Of a stretch of DNA of 64,000 nt, positions 9,350 to 22,199 are shown piece by piece. Source of the stretch: Telopea speciosissima (taxonomy: Eukaryota > Streptophyta > Magnoliopsida > Proteales > Proteaceae). Where the stretch lies: positions 66,444,871-66,508,870 of the forward strand of contig NC_057918.1 of NCBI RefSeq assembly GCF_018873765.1, in the 5' to 3' direction. Position numbers and translations under genes: made by a program. The notes below the pieces were generated by a model. The model made no database searches and had not been told where the DNA came from. It was given only the letters and a program-made list of their open reading frames with translations. How positions within the stretch are numbered: the stretch's first letter is position 1; each line of letters opens with the position of its first letter.

Positions 9350-12300
9350 ATGGAGGAGACTGCAATCATGAAGATACCTGGGAACGAGATAAGCAAACTT
9401 GAGAATTTTGATGGGTCATTTTTCAAACGTTGGAAAGGGAAGATGTATTTCTTCCTCACTGCTTTGAAACTTGCTCATGTCCTGAACGAAGAGAAGCCAG
9501 CAGCACCGACACCGATAGACACCACTGCAGAAGCTTCAAGTGGAGAGACACCGGTGCAGAAACAGCAGCGCCAGAAGTGGGAGCAAGACGATTTCATGTG
9601 CAAGGGTTACATCCTCAATGGGTTATCAAACACACTTTATGATGTGTATGAGCCCAAATTTGCAGACAACACGTTGAGAGAACTATGGGAGGATCTCGAC
9701 AAAAAGTACAAAATTGAGGATACTGGCAACAAGAAGTTTCTTATAAGTAAGTTGTTTGATTACAGGATGGTAGGAGATAAGTCTATTATTTCACAAACCT
9801 ATGAGTTGCAAGGTCCCAAGAATCAAATCATCTCTGAGGGCCATTCTCTTGACGAATCTTTCCAAGCGTCATCTATTATTTCAAAGTTACGTTTTGCTTG
9901 GAAAGATTGTCGGAAAGAGTTGAAACAGAAGAAGGATGCAATGACTATGCAAGAGTTGATTAAGTATATCCAAGTTGAAGAGAATTCTCGCAAACTGGAT
10001 AAACTTGAATTGGAGGAAAAATCTCCAAAGGCTCATGTCATAGAAAATGCATCTTCTAAGGGCAAGAAGAGAAAGTATGATGGGAAAGGCACTATTTCTG
10101 AGAAGAAAAATGGTACATTTATTAACCCCAAAGCGGCTTGCTGGAAATGCGGAAAAGCCGGTCATTTCAAGAAACAGTGCAGAGTTTATTTCAAGGAGAA
10201 GCAACAAAAGGACCAAGCCAACATGGTTGACAATGATGACTGGGCTGCTATGATATCTGAGGTATATGCAGAGGGTGATGATGAGGAATGGTGGATCGAT
10301 TCCGGTGCAACCAAACATGTTGCCAAGAACAAAAATTTGTTCAAAGTTTATGAACCTATAGCAGATGGACAAGATCTCTTTATAGGAACTTCTTCAACTG
10401 CTAAGGTCATAGGTAAAGGCACAGTGGTTCTGAATCTCACATCCGGAAAAAAGCTTACTTTGAATGATGTACTTCATGTTCCTAATATTAGGAAGAACTT
10501 AATGTCTGTAAGCTTGCTTGACAAACATGGATTTAAAATCCTGTTTGAGTCAGGGAACATCATAGTGTCTAAAGGGGGAGTTTATGTTGGGAAAGGATAT
10601 GCATCGAACGGGATGTATAAATTTAATATGATTAATGAAAACTCATCTTCTGCTTATATTGTTTCTACTTTTGATACATGGCATTCTAGACTTGGGCATG
10701 TTAATTATAAGTGCATGAGAAATATGGTTAAATTAGGTTTATTACCAGAATGCACATCTTCTAGTCATGACAAATGTTCTATATGCATCAAGTCTAAAAT
10801 TGCTAGGAAATCTTTTAAGAAAGTAGAAAGGAATACATAACTCTTAGAATTAGTACATTCTGATTTGTGTGAGTTAGAAGGTATTCTAACTAGAGGTGAT
10901 AAAAGATATTTCATCACATTTATAGATGACTGTTCAAAATACACATATGTATATCTGTTAAGGACTAAAGATGAGGCTTTGGAGAAATTCAAAATCTACA
11001 AAGCCGAAGTGGAAAATCAATTGGATCGTAAGATTAAAATCTTACGAACTGATAGGGGAAGGGAATACTTCTTCATTGATGATTTTTGTGAAGTTTATGG
11101 AATTATCCATCAAACAACGGCACCCTATAGTCCTCAACAGAATGGAGTAGCAGAAAGAAAAAATAGGACTCTAACAGAAATGGTGAATACACTTTTACTT
11201 ACTTCTGACTTACCAAAGAATTTATAGGGGGAAGCATTAATGACTGCTTGTCATATACTTAACCGTATACCCCATAAAAAGACTAATATCACTCCCTATG
11301 AATATTGGATGAAGAGAAAACCTTCTCTTGGATATTTCAAAGTATGGGGATGTAGAGCATTGGTAAGATTAACTGATCCTAAAAGACCTAAATTAGGTGA
11401 AAAGGCAATTGAATGTATTTTCATTGGCTATGCCCAACATAGCAAGGCCTATAGATTTCTAACGATGAAATCTACAGAGACCGTTAGCCAAAATATAATT
11501 TTGGAATCTAGAGATGCTGAGTTCTTTGAGGATTCATTCTCTAGGAAACGGAAGAATGAAAATACAAACAAGGAGGATCAAGATATTGTTCAATCAAATT
11601 CTGAGAATAATGAGAGTGTTGAACTTAGAAGAAGTAAAAGAGTTAGAGTGGAAAAATCCTTTGGTCCAGATTTCTATCAATTCTTGGTAGAAGGAAACAG
11701 AAATGAAGTTACATATTCTTGTGTGTATAATGTTGAACATGATCCATTGACTTTTCGAGAAGCCATGAATTTTCAAGATTCTGCTTTTTGGCAAGAAGCT
11801 ATAAATGATGAAATAGATTCTCTCATGGGCAATAAAACATGGGTTTTAACAGATTTACCTCCTGGATTTAAATCTATTGGTTGTAAGTGGATTTTTAAGC
11901 GAAAGCTTAAAGCTGATGGAACCATTGATAAGTTTAAAGCTAGGCTTGTAGCAAAGGGCTTTAAGCAAAAAGAAGGCATTGATTATTTCGATACATATGC
12001 TCCTGTTGCTAGAATTAGTACAATTAGATTGTTAATTGCTTTAGCATCGATTAATAAACTTGTTATACACCAAATGGATGTTAAAACTGCTTTTCTAAAT
12101 GGAGATTTAGAAGAAGAAGTTTACATGGAACAACCTGAAGGGTTTGTTTTGAAAGGCCAGGAAAGTAAGGTTTGTAAACTAGTCAAATCTTTATATGGTC
12201 TAAAACAAGCTCCTAAGCAATGGCATGATAAATTTGACCAAAAGGTTGTAGCAAATGGATTTAGAATAAATGAATCTGATAAATGTGTTTATTCTAAATT

Positions 12301-13288
12301 CAAGAATAGACATGGTGTTATAATATGTTTATATGTTGATGATATGTTAATCTTTGGTACTAATACAAGCACCATTTTGGAGACAAAGGCTTTCCTATCT
12401 TCGTGTTTTGATATGAAAGATATGGGTGAAGCAAATATAATTTTGAGAATCAAAATTGTTAGATCCTCTGATTGTATTTCTTTAACACAGTCTTATTACA
12501 TAAAGAAAATATTAAAGAAATTCAATCATGAGGACTGTAAACCAGTTGCTACCCCATATGATCATTCTATTAGATTAATTTCTAATGAAGGGAATTGTAT
12601 ATCTCAATTGGAATACGCTAGTATCATTGGCAGCTTAATGTATGCCATGCAGTGCACTCGTCCTAATATAGCTTTTGTAGTTGGTGTTTTGAGTAGGTTT
12701 ACTCATAACCCTGGACAAATTCATTGGAATGCAGTTTCTAGAGTACTTAAGTACTTAAAGGGCACAATGAATTATGCATTAAGTTATAAGGATTTTCCCG
12801 CAGTACTAGAAGGATACACAGATGCTAATTGGATCACAGGATCCGATGAATCAAAGTCCACAAGTGGTTGGATATTTACTTTGGGTGGAGGATCAATTTC
12901 TTGGGGATCCAAGAAACAGACTGTAGTTTCATACTCCACTATGGAGTCTGAATTTATCGCTTTAGCAATGGCAGTAAAGGAAGCAGAATGGCTTAGGGAC
13001 CTCTTAACAGAGATTCCTCTGTGGCCTAAGCCAATACCTGCTATATCAATATCTTGTGATAATGAAGCAACATTATCAAGGGCTTATAATAAAGTCTACA
13101 ATGGAAAGTCAAGGCATATCAGTTTAAGACATGGCTATGTAAGAGAACAACTCATCAAAGGAGTTGTGACTATTAGTTATGTGAAGTCAAAGAAAAATTT
13201 GGCTGATCCCTTTACAAAAGGCCTGGGTAGGGATGTGGTATGGAAGACTTCCAGGGAGATGGGTTTAAAGCTTTTAAATGAGAGGTAA
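9350..13288 (+). pseudogene. Copia-1 gag-pol region
   Basis: The start codon at 9350 lies 23 bases after the LTR. Gag carries the zinc knuckle CWKCGKAGHFKKQC near 10140. The protease motif WWIDSGATKHV is near 10290. Integrase has its H-H-C-C zinc segment (HSRLGHVN to CSICIKSK) near 10680-10800 and the motif SPQQNGVAERKNRT near 11130. Reverse transcriptase has YVDDMLIF near 12330, and RNase H reads GYTDANWITG near 12810 and [10 protein letters not shown] near 12940. The order is Ty1/copia. About two breaks interrupt an otherwise long reading region. Confidence 0.9.
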
Positions 13289-13822
13289 CCTGCAAGTGGA
13301 AACCAACTAGACACTAGACCAACATCTAGTCAACTAGTTCAATGGAAAAACACTTGTAGTAATAACCGGTTATGCACTCAACTAGTAGAGATAAGATCTC
13401 TTGACATCTCAAGGTAGTGCATGTTTGTATGGAGAAATCGACAGAGGGTAGGATCAATCCTTCAATGAGTCTATGCCTTATAGAAAATGCAAGTCATACA
13501 ATTGCATTTTATTAGATTCACCTATATAAGTGCAGAAAGTGGGGCCGCTTCTGCGAGATTCAAAGCTTATCTCTAAGGCACTTATGAAAACCTAAGATGA
13601 AAGCACAAGGCCATAAATGTGCGGGTGTTATTTGAAACTATGTTCAAGTAAATCATATGTCTAGTATATTAGATTTGTCGCTATAAAATTCTAAGTTCAA
13701 GGCTACGGCTACTTCGTTTTTGACAAGTACTAATGTATTTTGACAACATAAAGGTTCAAGTCGAAAGACACCTTTATATAAGTATGATTTAGAAGTACAG
13801 AGAGTTTATTGACTGAGGCTCA

Positions 13823-13868
13823 ATTATTTTAAAAATTGGGGGAAATTATTAGAATTTTTTAAAATATT
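13823..13868 (+). promoter_or_regulatory. Copia-1 polypurine tract in a hairpin loop
   Basis: Arms tattttaaaaatt (13825-13837) and aattttttaaaatatt (13853-13868) pair with one bulged base. The 15-base loop is gggggaaat plus the first six bases of the 3' LTR. Arms are all A/T, so the stem alone is weak evidence; the matching layout in Copia-2 strengthens it. Confidence 0.5.
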
Positions 13869-14561
13869 GATGTGGACTTTTAGTCCCACATCGGCTATGA
13901 AAGGAAAGCTCATTGGGTTTATATGTGTTAGTAGTTAGTAGTTATTATTATCATATGTAATGCTAGAAGAGATTGTACGGTGCACTTGCGAGCGAGGATG
14001 GTAACTGTCCGAGCGCGTACGCGTGTGCATGTGCATGCATGAGGCGCAATGTGGCGCTTTGATGGCGCACTTTGCACTTCGCACGTGCGCATCATCGCAG
14101 TATGTCGCCTTAATCTTTTCGGGATCGACGGTGTCTGATCAAAGGGTGCTTAGGATCGATCCGACCGTTGGATCGGTAGCTGATCAAAGAGGGAGTGCAA
14201 CCCTTGGTTTAACATTGATCCCAAGAGTTGCAACCCACACGAACAGCCAAGGGAGCCCAGCCCAATAGTCATGACCTGTCAAGTCAAGCCATATGAGCCA
14301 ATGGGTGTGACCCATCCGAATAGGCCTTGTGGGCCTATAAATGGGCCACGAATTCTCTCAATCCATCATTAAAAAAATCTCCGATAGCTTCACGAGTGTT
14401 CTGTCTCGCAACGATGTGATCCCTTGATTTATCTTGGGAGGCAGGTTTACTGCAACCCTTTGCAGGATTAGGAGGGTGCAAATACTGTCTTAAGGACAGA
14501 ACGATTTCGTTCGACTTAGGCCTTCTTTCTATCCTCTCCTTTTTTGTTCAGATTTCTAACA
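13847..14561 (+). repeat. 3' LTR of Copia-1
   Basis: It aligns end to end with 8611-9327. Its first bases are TATTAGAATT where the 5' copy has TGTTGGAATT. A short block near 14390-14425 is much more different from the 5' copy (about 9150-9195) than the rest. Confidence 0.92.
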
Positions 14562-16275
14562 CTAGGAATAGAGGATATCCAGGGATCAGTCCAGAAAAAA
14601 GTATCTTGGCCATTTCCTATTTTCCTAAGGGTGAAAGATCTCAACAAAGGAACAGTACTATGAATACTATTCCTTGACCAAGAGCCTCGATGCATGAGAG
14701 TTTTGGGGTTGAATAGAGAGGAATTAGGAAAGTATTTAGCTTTAAGAATTTTGGCCCACAAGGAATCACCATCAATGAGGAGATTCCAGCCTAGTTTGAG
14801 TAGGAGGGCTTGATTGTGGACTTTGGTTTTCCTGAACCCCAGACCCCCAATAGTTAAGGGTCTAAACATGGTCTTCCAAGAGATAAGAGTGGTTTTCCTA
14901 TTACCCAAAGGACCGCCATTCCAAAAATTTAGACAGATAGAATCGATATTTTTGCACACAGAAACTGAGAAAGAAAAGCAACTCATCAGGTATGAAGAAA
15001 TAGAAGCTAAAATCGATTTAATAAGCACCCTTCTTCCTGTAAAAGATAAAAGATTAGCTCTCCAACAGTTAAGCCGATTTCTGATTCTATTGACTACTGG
15101 AGTCAAAGTCTTTGTTTTAGATCTGCAAGGAAACAAGTTAGTACCCAGATAGATAGTATCATGGGACATTTCAGAGATTCCCAAGACATTTGAGAGTTTA
15201 GTTCTGTCAGCAATAGTCACATTTTTACTGAAATATATCCCACTTTTTGAAAAATTAATCAACTGGCCTGAAAGATCAGAAAACAAATCAAGAATGGCCT
15301 TAATAGTAAGTCTTCAGATGTTGCTCTACAAAAGATGAAAATATCATCAGCGAAAAGAATGTGAGAAATTTCAGGGACCGATCTGGCAATTTTGATTCTC
15401 CTAAAGAGGTCAAGATCACGGTAAGTTTGTAGAAGTCTAGAAAGTACCTCCATTTCTATAAGGAAGAGATACAGACTAAGGGGGCATCCCTGTCTTAAGC
15501 CACAGGTTCCCCTAAAATGGCCAAAAGGTGACCCATCCATTTTGATAGAGAAAGAAGTGGAGGTCATAAGCTCAGAAATGAGGGAGCCCCAAGACTTCCC
15601 AAACCCTAGGAAATTAAGGATGACCGATATGAAAGACCATTCCATTTTGTCGTAAGCTTTGGACATATCAATTTTGATAGCCACATGACCCACCTGACCT
15701 TTTTTGTGGTTCAGGAAGTGAAAAATTTCACGAGCTATAATCACATTATCAGAAATTTGTCTGATTGGGAGATATGATTGAGGGAAGAAAGGATTTCAAT
15801 CTATTGGCCATCATTTTAGCAATATATTGTAAGAGACATTAAATAAGCTAATAAGTCGAAAATCCCCAACCGCATTGGCATTGTCAGATTTGGGTATAAG
15901 GCAAATCAAGGTATGGTTGACCCCACTCGGCAAACAAGCAGATTTGAAAAAATTGGACACAAAGTCAAACAGTTCATTTTGAAGTAAATCAAAGAATTTT
16001 TGGAAGAAAATAGCTTGGAAACCATCAAAACCAGGAGCCTTGACAGGGCTCATCACGAAAACAACAGACTTAATTTCTTTCAAAGAATGTAACTTGCATA
16101 TAAAACTCTAGTCATCACAGTTCACCAAAAGTTGAAACAAGCACTCAACAAAATCAGAATCAAGGGGATTAGAAGAAGTAAAAATTGAGCCTAAATGATC
16201 AGCAAAAGCCAAAGCAATATCCTTGGGGTTAGTAAGAACCTCCCCACTCTTCCATCTTGAATTCAAAACTTGCAG
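14562..16275 (-). mobile_element. LINE (L1-type), reverse transcriptase part, upstream half of the split element
   Basis: The minus strand from 16083 downward reads SPVKAPGFDGFQAIFFQ, then IDMSKAYDKMEWSFI, then ILFADDIFIFCRA (catalytic F-ADD, near 15330), then LGTNLFPCRSKTK and the connecting segment GNGQDTFFWTDPW. The frames are shifted and stopped several times (changes near 15800, 15275 and in the upstream part near 16110), so it is dead. Sequence with LINE-like coding (FADHLGSIFTSSNP) extends to about 16275 and then ceases, and no endonuclease is present, so the element was 5'-truncated on insertion. Confidence 0.85.
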
Positions 16276-16590
16276 AAACTAGTGAATTAAGGAAAAGGTG
16301 AGTGATAGCAGCGAACAGAAGAGTAACCACATCGGTGCTTCGGGACAGCTTCTTCTTTCATTTCACGGGACTGAGTGACTGACCACCCACCCACTCAAAT
16401 GGTTGCGAACGGACACATTCCTTGAGAATTGGTGAACTTCAAGGTAATTTCAACTCTTAACTTGTAGGAATAGAAGTAGGTTGAAGATCTCCAATTCTTG
16501 GCAAGCTCTCCAACCCAGTAATGCTTGTTTTTAAATGCTAAAATAATAGCTAATTTCCCCTAAAAAATAGGAAAATATATCTCTTTAACA
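16276..16590. other. Intergenic, no gene recognised
   Basis: AT-rich DNA without a long frame or recognised repeat. It lies between the truncated LINE and a small inverted-repeat element. Confidence 0.5.
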
Positions 16591-16600
16591 ATCTCTAGCT

Positions 16601-17022
16601 AGATTGGGATGTAAACAGATTGGATGTGATCGGATCCGGATATTCCTTGACTGAATACGGATACCTCTAAACGGATTCGGATGTGGGTCGAATTCGGATT
16701 TTCAACCATCCGTTTACATCTCTGCCATGTGTAACCCAGACTGTCCTCTCCCTAACGGATACAATTCACTCTCAATCCATTTCTCTTAGATCATGATTCT
16801 CTTTTCCACATATTTTAGAACCTGTCAAATCTTCAAAAACCCTCAAGATCATTATTTACTTATTTATTATTATTATTATTAAGTAGTCAGATATTTTTCT
16901 GGATCGATTTTTATCAAAGTATTCGGATTTTTTTTCCGGATATTTCTAAATGAATACGGATGTCCCTAAACGGATACGAATACGGATTGGATTCGGATTG
17001 TCGATTATCCATTTACATCTCT
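16601..17022. mobile_element. MULE-like MITE rich in cggat motifs
   Basis: The 422-base element starts agattgggatgtaaac and ends tttacatctct, imperfect inverted ends of the form gggatgtaaa. The flanks carry atctctagct at 16591-16600 and again at 17023-17032, a 9-10 base target duplication typical of Mutator-like elements. The interior repeats cggatacggat-type words. It has no coding capacity. A related copy lies at 30395-30651. Confidence 0.7.
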
Positions 17023-17032
17023 ATCTCTAGCT

Positions 17033-17869
17033 GTCCTTCAAAAATAGAAAAGTGATTTTTGTAGAAATCGATTGGAGCTGCTTGCCATCGGCTAGAGGTC
17101 TTCTTGAAGTCAAATCCAAGTGATAAGGGGTGAATCGGCCTTGATGATGTGGCCTAGTCTGAACCAATTTAAATTTTGATGTTGGCTTAGTTTTAGCATG
17201 TAGGTCTGGGCCTGCATTATGAACTCTTAAATCCCCAATCAAATGATCGGAACTCCAAAGAATCACATAGGATCTTGGAAACACGATTATTCTCTGTTAT
17301 GGTTTGTGAAATGGGAGGGACAAAGAAAGAGCGTCATTCGAGTGAAAGAGGAGAAGATTGAACTGGGTTTCTAACGGGTTTGGGTTTTCTCTACCTGGAT
17401 CGGGTTAAGTGTTGAGTGTTGAGTGAGAGAGAGAGAGAGAGTGATCGGATTTGCTGTGGATCATTGGGTTTGAAAAAATACAGATGTCAGTCGTTGGAGA
17501 GATGGGAGGTGAATGGGTTGGTTGGAGCGTCAGTCAGTCATTGGAGAGGAACCGAATCCCCAACAATAACAGCTTGTTGATACCATTTTGCTCTCTCCCA
17601 TTGGCCTACGCACGTGGCAATTTTGTCTGCTTGAAAGAGAGAATTCCCCATCATACGTTTTGTTTACTATGCGGTTATGCCTGTTCCACATTCTACACAG
17701 CTACGGGAGCCTGCGATTACACATTTTACCAAAATATATTTAAAAGATATCAATCTAATGGTGTATGAACGTTAGATTCATAAACCCTTGCTACATAGTA
17801 ACAATCACCCTTGATCGTTGAAAAATATCTCTAGGTACTGACTGTTGTTACTTCCATCATTTTTCATGA
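17033..17869. other. Upstream region of NLR relic A
   Basis: A GA dinucleotide run lies near 17425-17441. A 105-codon plus-strand frame (17451-17768) resembles no family I recognise and I treat it as chance. The first part of the CC domain expected for NLR A is not found here. Confidence 0.4.
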
Positions 17870-20800
17870 GACCCACTACTCAAGGTCTACTCCTTGATGC
17901 TGAGAATAAGCAAGTGGAGAGCATGGTGGTGGCGGTGAAAGACTAGCTGAGGAGGCTCAAGAGCGTTGCTTATGATGTAGATGATGTGTTTGATGAGCTC
18001 AACTATGAATCTTTAAGACATAAAATGGAGATCCAAATCCAGTACCGAATGAAGAAACTGATGCCCGGTAAGGTACGCAACTTTTTCTCACGCTCCAACC
18101 CATTTGGGTTTCGTCTTAAAATGGCCCATAAGTTTAAGGACATTAATGAAGCACTGGATGGCATCAGAAACGATGCAATTAGCTTCAACCTTGGGGAGTA
18201 CTACCGGAGTACTCATCATCATCAGCTTATTCCACCACATCCATGATCAATAAAAAAGACCGGCAAACCTTCTCTTTTTTGTAGATGATAAAGAAATATT
18301 TGGAAGGGATGCTGAGCAATCAGAATATGCTTGTCAACTGTACTACCAACAATACTGATCAAATCATTTCGGTCTTCCCCATTGTAGGAATGGTGGGGAC
18401 TTGGGAAGACCACTCTTGCCCAATTGATCTACAATGATCCGTTGATTGTGAAGCATTTTGATTTAAGAATGTGGGTATGTGTGTCTGAACCATTTGAAGT
18501 CCAGAGACTTCTAAAAGAAATGATTGAATCAGCTACTGGTGGAGCTAAATGTGAGGCATCAAACTTGGATGTCACAGCACGTAAGCTCCAAGAGAAGTTG
18601 ATGGGTAAACGGTTTTTGCTTGTACTGGATGATGTTTGAAGCGAAGATGGTGAAAAATGAGATAACTTGATAAAGCCCTTAAAATCTGGCAGTGTAGGAA
18701 GCAAGATTATTGTTACTACACGAAACATTGAAGTTGCAAAGATGATGACCCCAAATTACATTCGTCCCTTGGGATTATTATCAAAAAAAGATTGTTGGTC
18801 TTTGTTTAGTCGAAGAGCATTTAGCAATGGAGGGCCACAAGAAACCCAGAGGTTGGTGGAAATTGGAAAGAGAATTGTTAAAAAATGTGGAGGAGTGCCT
18901 TTAGCAGTGAAGATCTTAGGAAACCTAATGCACTCCAAAATAGAGGAACGTGAGTGGTCGTCCATGGAGCAAGCAAATGAAATTTGGAATTCACTACAAG
19001 ATGGTAGTAGAGGAATAATGCCAATATTGAAGTTGAGTTATGATCATCTGCCATCACAATTGAAACGTTGTTTTGCATATTGTTCAATATTCCCCAAGGA
19101 TTATAAATTTGATATAAAAATGTTGATACAATTATGGATGGCATAGGGATTCCTTCAAACTCCCAAAGGAAGCAAACAATTAATGGAGGATGTAGGCAGT
19201 GAATATTTCAATATTTTGTTATGCAATTCTTTCTAAGGGAAAATATGGAGATATAGAGAGATGCATGATCTTGTACATGATCTTGCACAAATTGTTGGAA
19301 TGCTTGAATATTCCACCATGGAGGAGGCCATTACTGTGGAAGACGACATTTCTGATAAAGTTTGTGGTTTGTCATTTTTTTTAGGTAATGAGGGAAGACT
19401 TCAAACTCGAGAAGCCTTGGAGAAGACAAAGAAATTGCGAACATTAATAGCTTGTCCGCCATCAAGGTGGTTGGTCTCAAATATTAATATTGATATGTTG
19501 ATGAAAAACTTCCAGAGCTTGTGTGTGTTGGATGTATCACACTGCCTCATAAAAGAGGTGCCACCATCAATAAGAAAATTGAAACATTTAAGGTACCTTG
19601 ACTTGTCTAGGAATATATCAATTGAAGTGTTGCCAAAGTCTATCACTAGCCTTTACAATTTACAGACGTTAAAAGTCAACACTTGCTTTGAACTTCGAGA
19701 GCTTCGCAAGGAAATGAGAAAGATGGTTAGCTTGAGACATTTTGAATTTGAGGGTAAATGCACTGAGATGCTAGTTGAGATGGGGAGATTGACTAATCTG
19801 CAAACATTAACACATTTTATAGTAGGCAAAGATGAAGGACACAGTCTTGAAGAGCTGAAGTGCTTGAACCTCAAAGGGAAACTGACCATAAGTGGTCTGG
19901 AGAATATTGTAACAATAGAAGAAGCCAGGGAGGCAAATTTGAGAGGAAATAAACATGATATTCGTGAGTTAACATTAATATGGGGGAGTTCTAATACTGG
20001 CATGAATGATGATGATGTGTTAGAAGGCCTAGAACCTCATCCAAACTTGAAAAGGCTTTCCATCGGTGGTTTTGGCGTTGCAAAATATCCTTCATGGATG
20101 GAAAAATTGTTAGCATACAAAAATTTGATTGACTTGGTACTCCAAGGATGCTATAGATTGGAATATGTCCCACCCATGCGTGGAGAGCTACCTTTTCTTA
20201 GGTCTTTTGTTAAGTGGAATGGAAAAGGTCAAATGTATTGATCGGGAGTTCTATTATAGCAGTAGCAACAACAACAATAATAGTAATACTTCTGGAGCAT
20301 CTTCTTATTCTTCTTCTTCAGGGATAATGGTAGCATTTCCATCTCTTAAAATACTAAGGCTAAATACTATGCCTAATTTGGTTGAATGGTTGGAAGTGTT
20401 GCCTTCCTTTCCATCCCTTGAGGAGTTGTATGTCTCATCATGCCCCAAGCTGAAAACCATGCCAACTCAATTCCTTTCCCTTAAAAGGTTCAAATTTGGT
20501 TATTTTCCAAATAAGATGGCACTAAAGTCGTTGTCAAGCAACCTTGTCTCTCTCAACTATCTTACTATTGAAAGGTGTCGAGACCTCAAGTCTGTGCCAG
20601 AGGGTTTGCTACAAAACAACGCAAATATTTTACATGAATTGTGTTTTGGAAGATGCCCCAAGCTTGAAACAATTTTTCCAAGTAAAGAAGAAGAAGTAGA
20701 AGAAGAAGGACAAGTGGTGGGATCTGGATCTTCTTCTTCCCACCACCACCTACAGCAGCCGCTACTACTACTTGTCTTTCCGTTTCTTCAATGCTTAAAA

Positions 20801-21130
20801 ATAATTGACTGTCCTCTTGTAAAGACTTTTCCGGACTTACAAGGAATGACTTCTCGTCGATGTTTGAAACTAATTGGCTTTAAGGAGTTGAAGTCGCTAC
20901 CAGAGGGGTTGCAGTGGCTCACTAAGCTTGACACGTTAGAAATTGGTCAGTTTTCAGAGGAGCTGGAACAACTGGATACTATAAAAGGGGAAGAGGATCT
21001 CCAACACCTTGTCTCCCTTCGAAGACTAAGACTCTTTGGATGGCCTCAGCACAAGAATCCCCAACACCAACTTAAGCATCAACTCACCCATTATCTACAA
21101 TTTTTGAGGACGGAAGAGGATTATTGGTGA
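17870..21130 (+). pseudogene. NLR relic A: CC-NB-ARC-LRR resistance gene
   Basis: The order matches RGA-type intracellular immune receptors. The CC remnant reads LRRLKSVAYDVDDVFDELN near 17950-18005. The P-loop is near 18389-18420, kinase-2 FLLVLDDV near 18616-18639, RNBS-B GSKIIVTTR near 18697-18722, GVPLAVKILGN near 18892, [14 protein letters not shown] near 19069 and MHDLVHDLAQ at 19261. Leucine-rich repeats run to the stop at 21128-21130. It is dead: the N-terminus is missing, Trp codons became stops at 17944, 18637 and 18658, a stop sits at 19144 in WMAEGF, and frames shift near 18245, in the P-loop (one extra base near 18393), near 19235 and near 20215. An Asn/Ser-rich simple stretch (about 20260-20320) splits the LRRs. 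Relic B at 30911 is roughly 90% alike by eye. Confidence 0.9.
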
Positions 21131-21798
21131 CGTCTACTAATCTTTGACTTTTAGATTACTAATTAATCATGCAGATTTTTTTTTTTTAAATTGGAGTTTC
21201 TTTTTGTTTGAGTTAATTATCTGAATTTCTATCCAAAAAAAAAAAAAAAAGTTAATTATCTGAATCACTATATAATTAATTTTACAGGTATTATTAATCA
21301 AATTGGTCCTATCTAGCTAGCTCGTTGATGGAAGTTCCAAAAAATCCCCCTATTTTTGCTAAGATATGTTGTTCAGGTGAGTTTTATTTCTAGCAAATTA
21401 TATATATTTTAGGTTGTTTATATTTCTTTTATCTCTTTTTTATTGTTAAATCATCATATAAATCTGAATTTATTGGTCTCTTAATTACTTCCTCTTTTTT
21501 TTTAATTCAATATCAACTTCTATATCTTTTGGCTCTTTAATTGATAGATGGAACGAATTTAAGAGATCGATCGATCGATATGTTTCCCATTCTTGGACGG
21601 TGGATGGTTTCCTTTCTTGACGTCCATGCATCTTTTGCTCCCAGTTAGTTGATACGTCTAGTACTTAATTGTAAATTTATCTTTTAGATTTTTTTGGTAT
21701 GGGATTTTAACTTTATTATTTCTTTTCTCAGCTGCAAGCTTATTTATTATTATAATATTACTATATATGAATTTCATCTTTCTTTCTTCTTCTACTTC

Positions 21799-21829
<31 letters not shown>

Positions 21830-22199
21830 GTGATTTTATTAAATTTAAATGGAAATTAATTAAGGGCAATCTCTATGTACTACTCTATGAATTTAATTCA
21901 ATTTTGTAATGGATTTAGATTAATTTTGTAAACATTGTTGCTATTACTAATAATTTAGGGAAGAAGCAGGCCATGGTCATGAATGATCTCCGTAATTAAT
22001 TAATTAATCTTATTTGCATGAATTGAAGCTTTACTTATTCTGTAAACTAATATTTAAGTATCAATCTAAATATTTTACTTGCAAATACTTCCGGTTCGTT
22101 CTATGGTCTCTGTTTCTCAGGAGTAAATTAATTGCTGTTAGTTGGGGCTGTTCTCAATCTTTAGGTAATAAATATTTTTATGATCCAAAACATATAAAA
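21131..22199. other. 3' flank of NLR A, member of a duplicated flank family
   Basis: AT-rich DNA with long T runs (21800-21829). Segment 21420-21900 is alike to 35440-35960, 36380-36920 and, in pieces, 29090-29360 and 29880-30000. The landmark is atagatggaacgaa followed by gatatgtttgg and a tagttgatagctctactt-type block. These are remnants of tandem duplication of the NLR locus. No gene is seen; the 71-codon frame at 21694 is poly-phenylalanine from the T run. Confidence 0.6.
22195..22199. repeat. Target-site duplication of Copia-2, left copy (taaaa)
   Basis: taaaa precedes the LTR at 22200 and recurs at 28120-28124 directly after the other LTR. Confidence 0.85.

Larger units (their letters stand above)
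8611..14561 (+). mobile_element. Copia-1: near-complete Ty1/copia retrotransposon
   Basis: LTRs are 8611-9327 (717 bp) and 13847-14561 (715 bp), with the ctagg target duplication on both sides. The internal region holds gag, protease, integrase, reverse transcriptase and RNase H in copia order. By hand count the LTRs differ at about 45 positions, mostly C/T and G/A changes as expected from methylated-cytosine decay, so roughly 6% divergence and an insertion a few million years old at rates used for other plants. Coding looks almost whole with about two breaks. It is inserted in a LINE. It shares the LTR motif tttagtcccacatcgg and overall protein similarity with Copia-2. Confidence 0.95.

Noticed and set aside
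9887-10372. 161-codon minus-strand frame
   Set aside because: Antisense shadow of Copia-1 gag and protease.
17451-17768. 105-codon plus-strand frame upstream of NLR A as its missing N-terminus
   Set aside because: It shows no CC-domain pattern and is not in phase with the CC remnant at 17870.
21694-21909. Small phenylalanine-rich frame
   Set aside because: Made by a long T run in AT-rich flank DNA.
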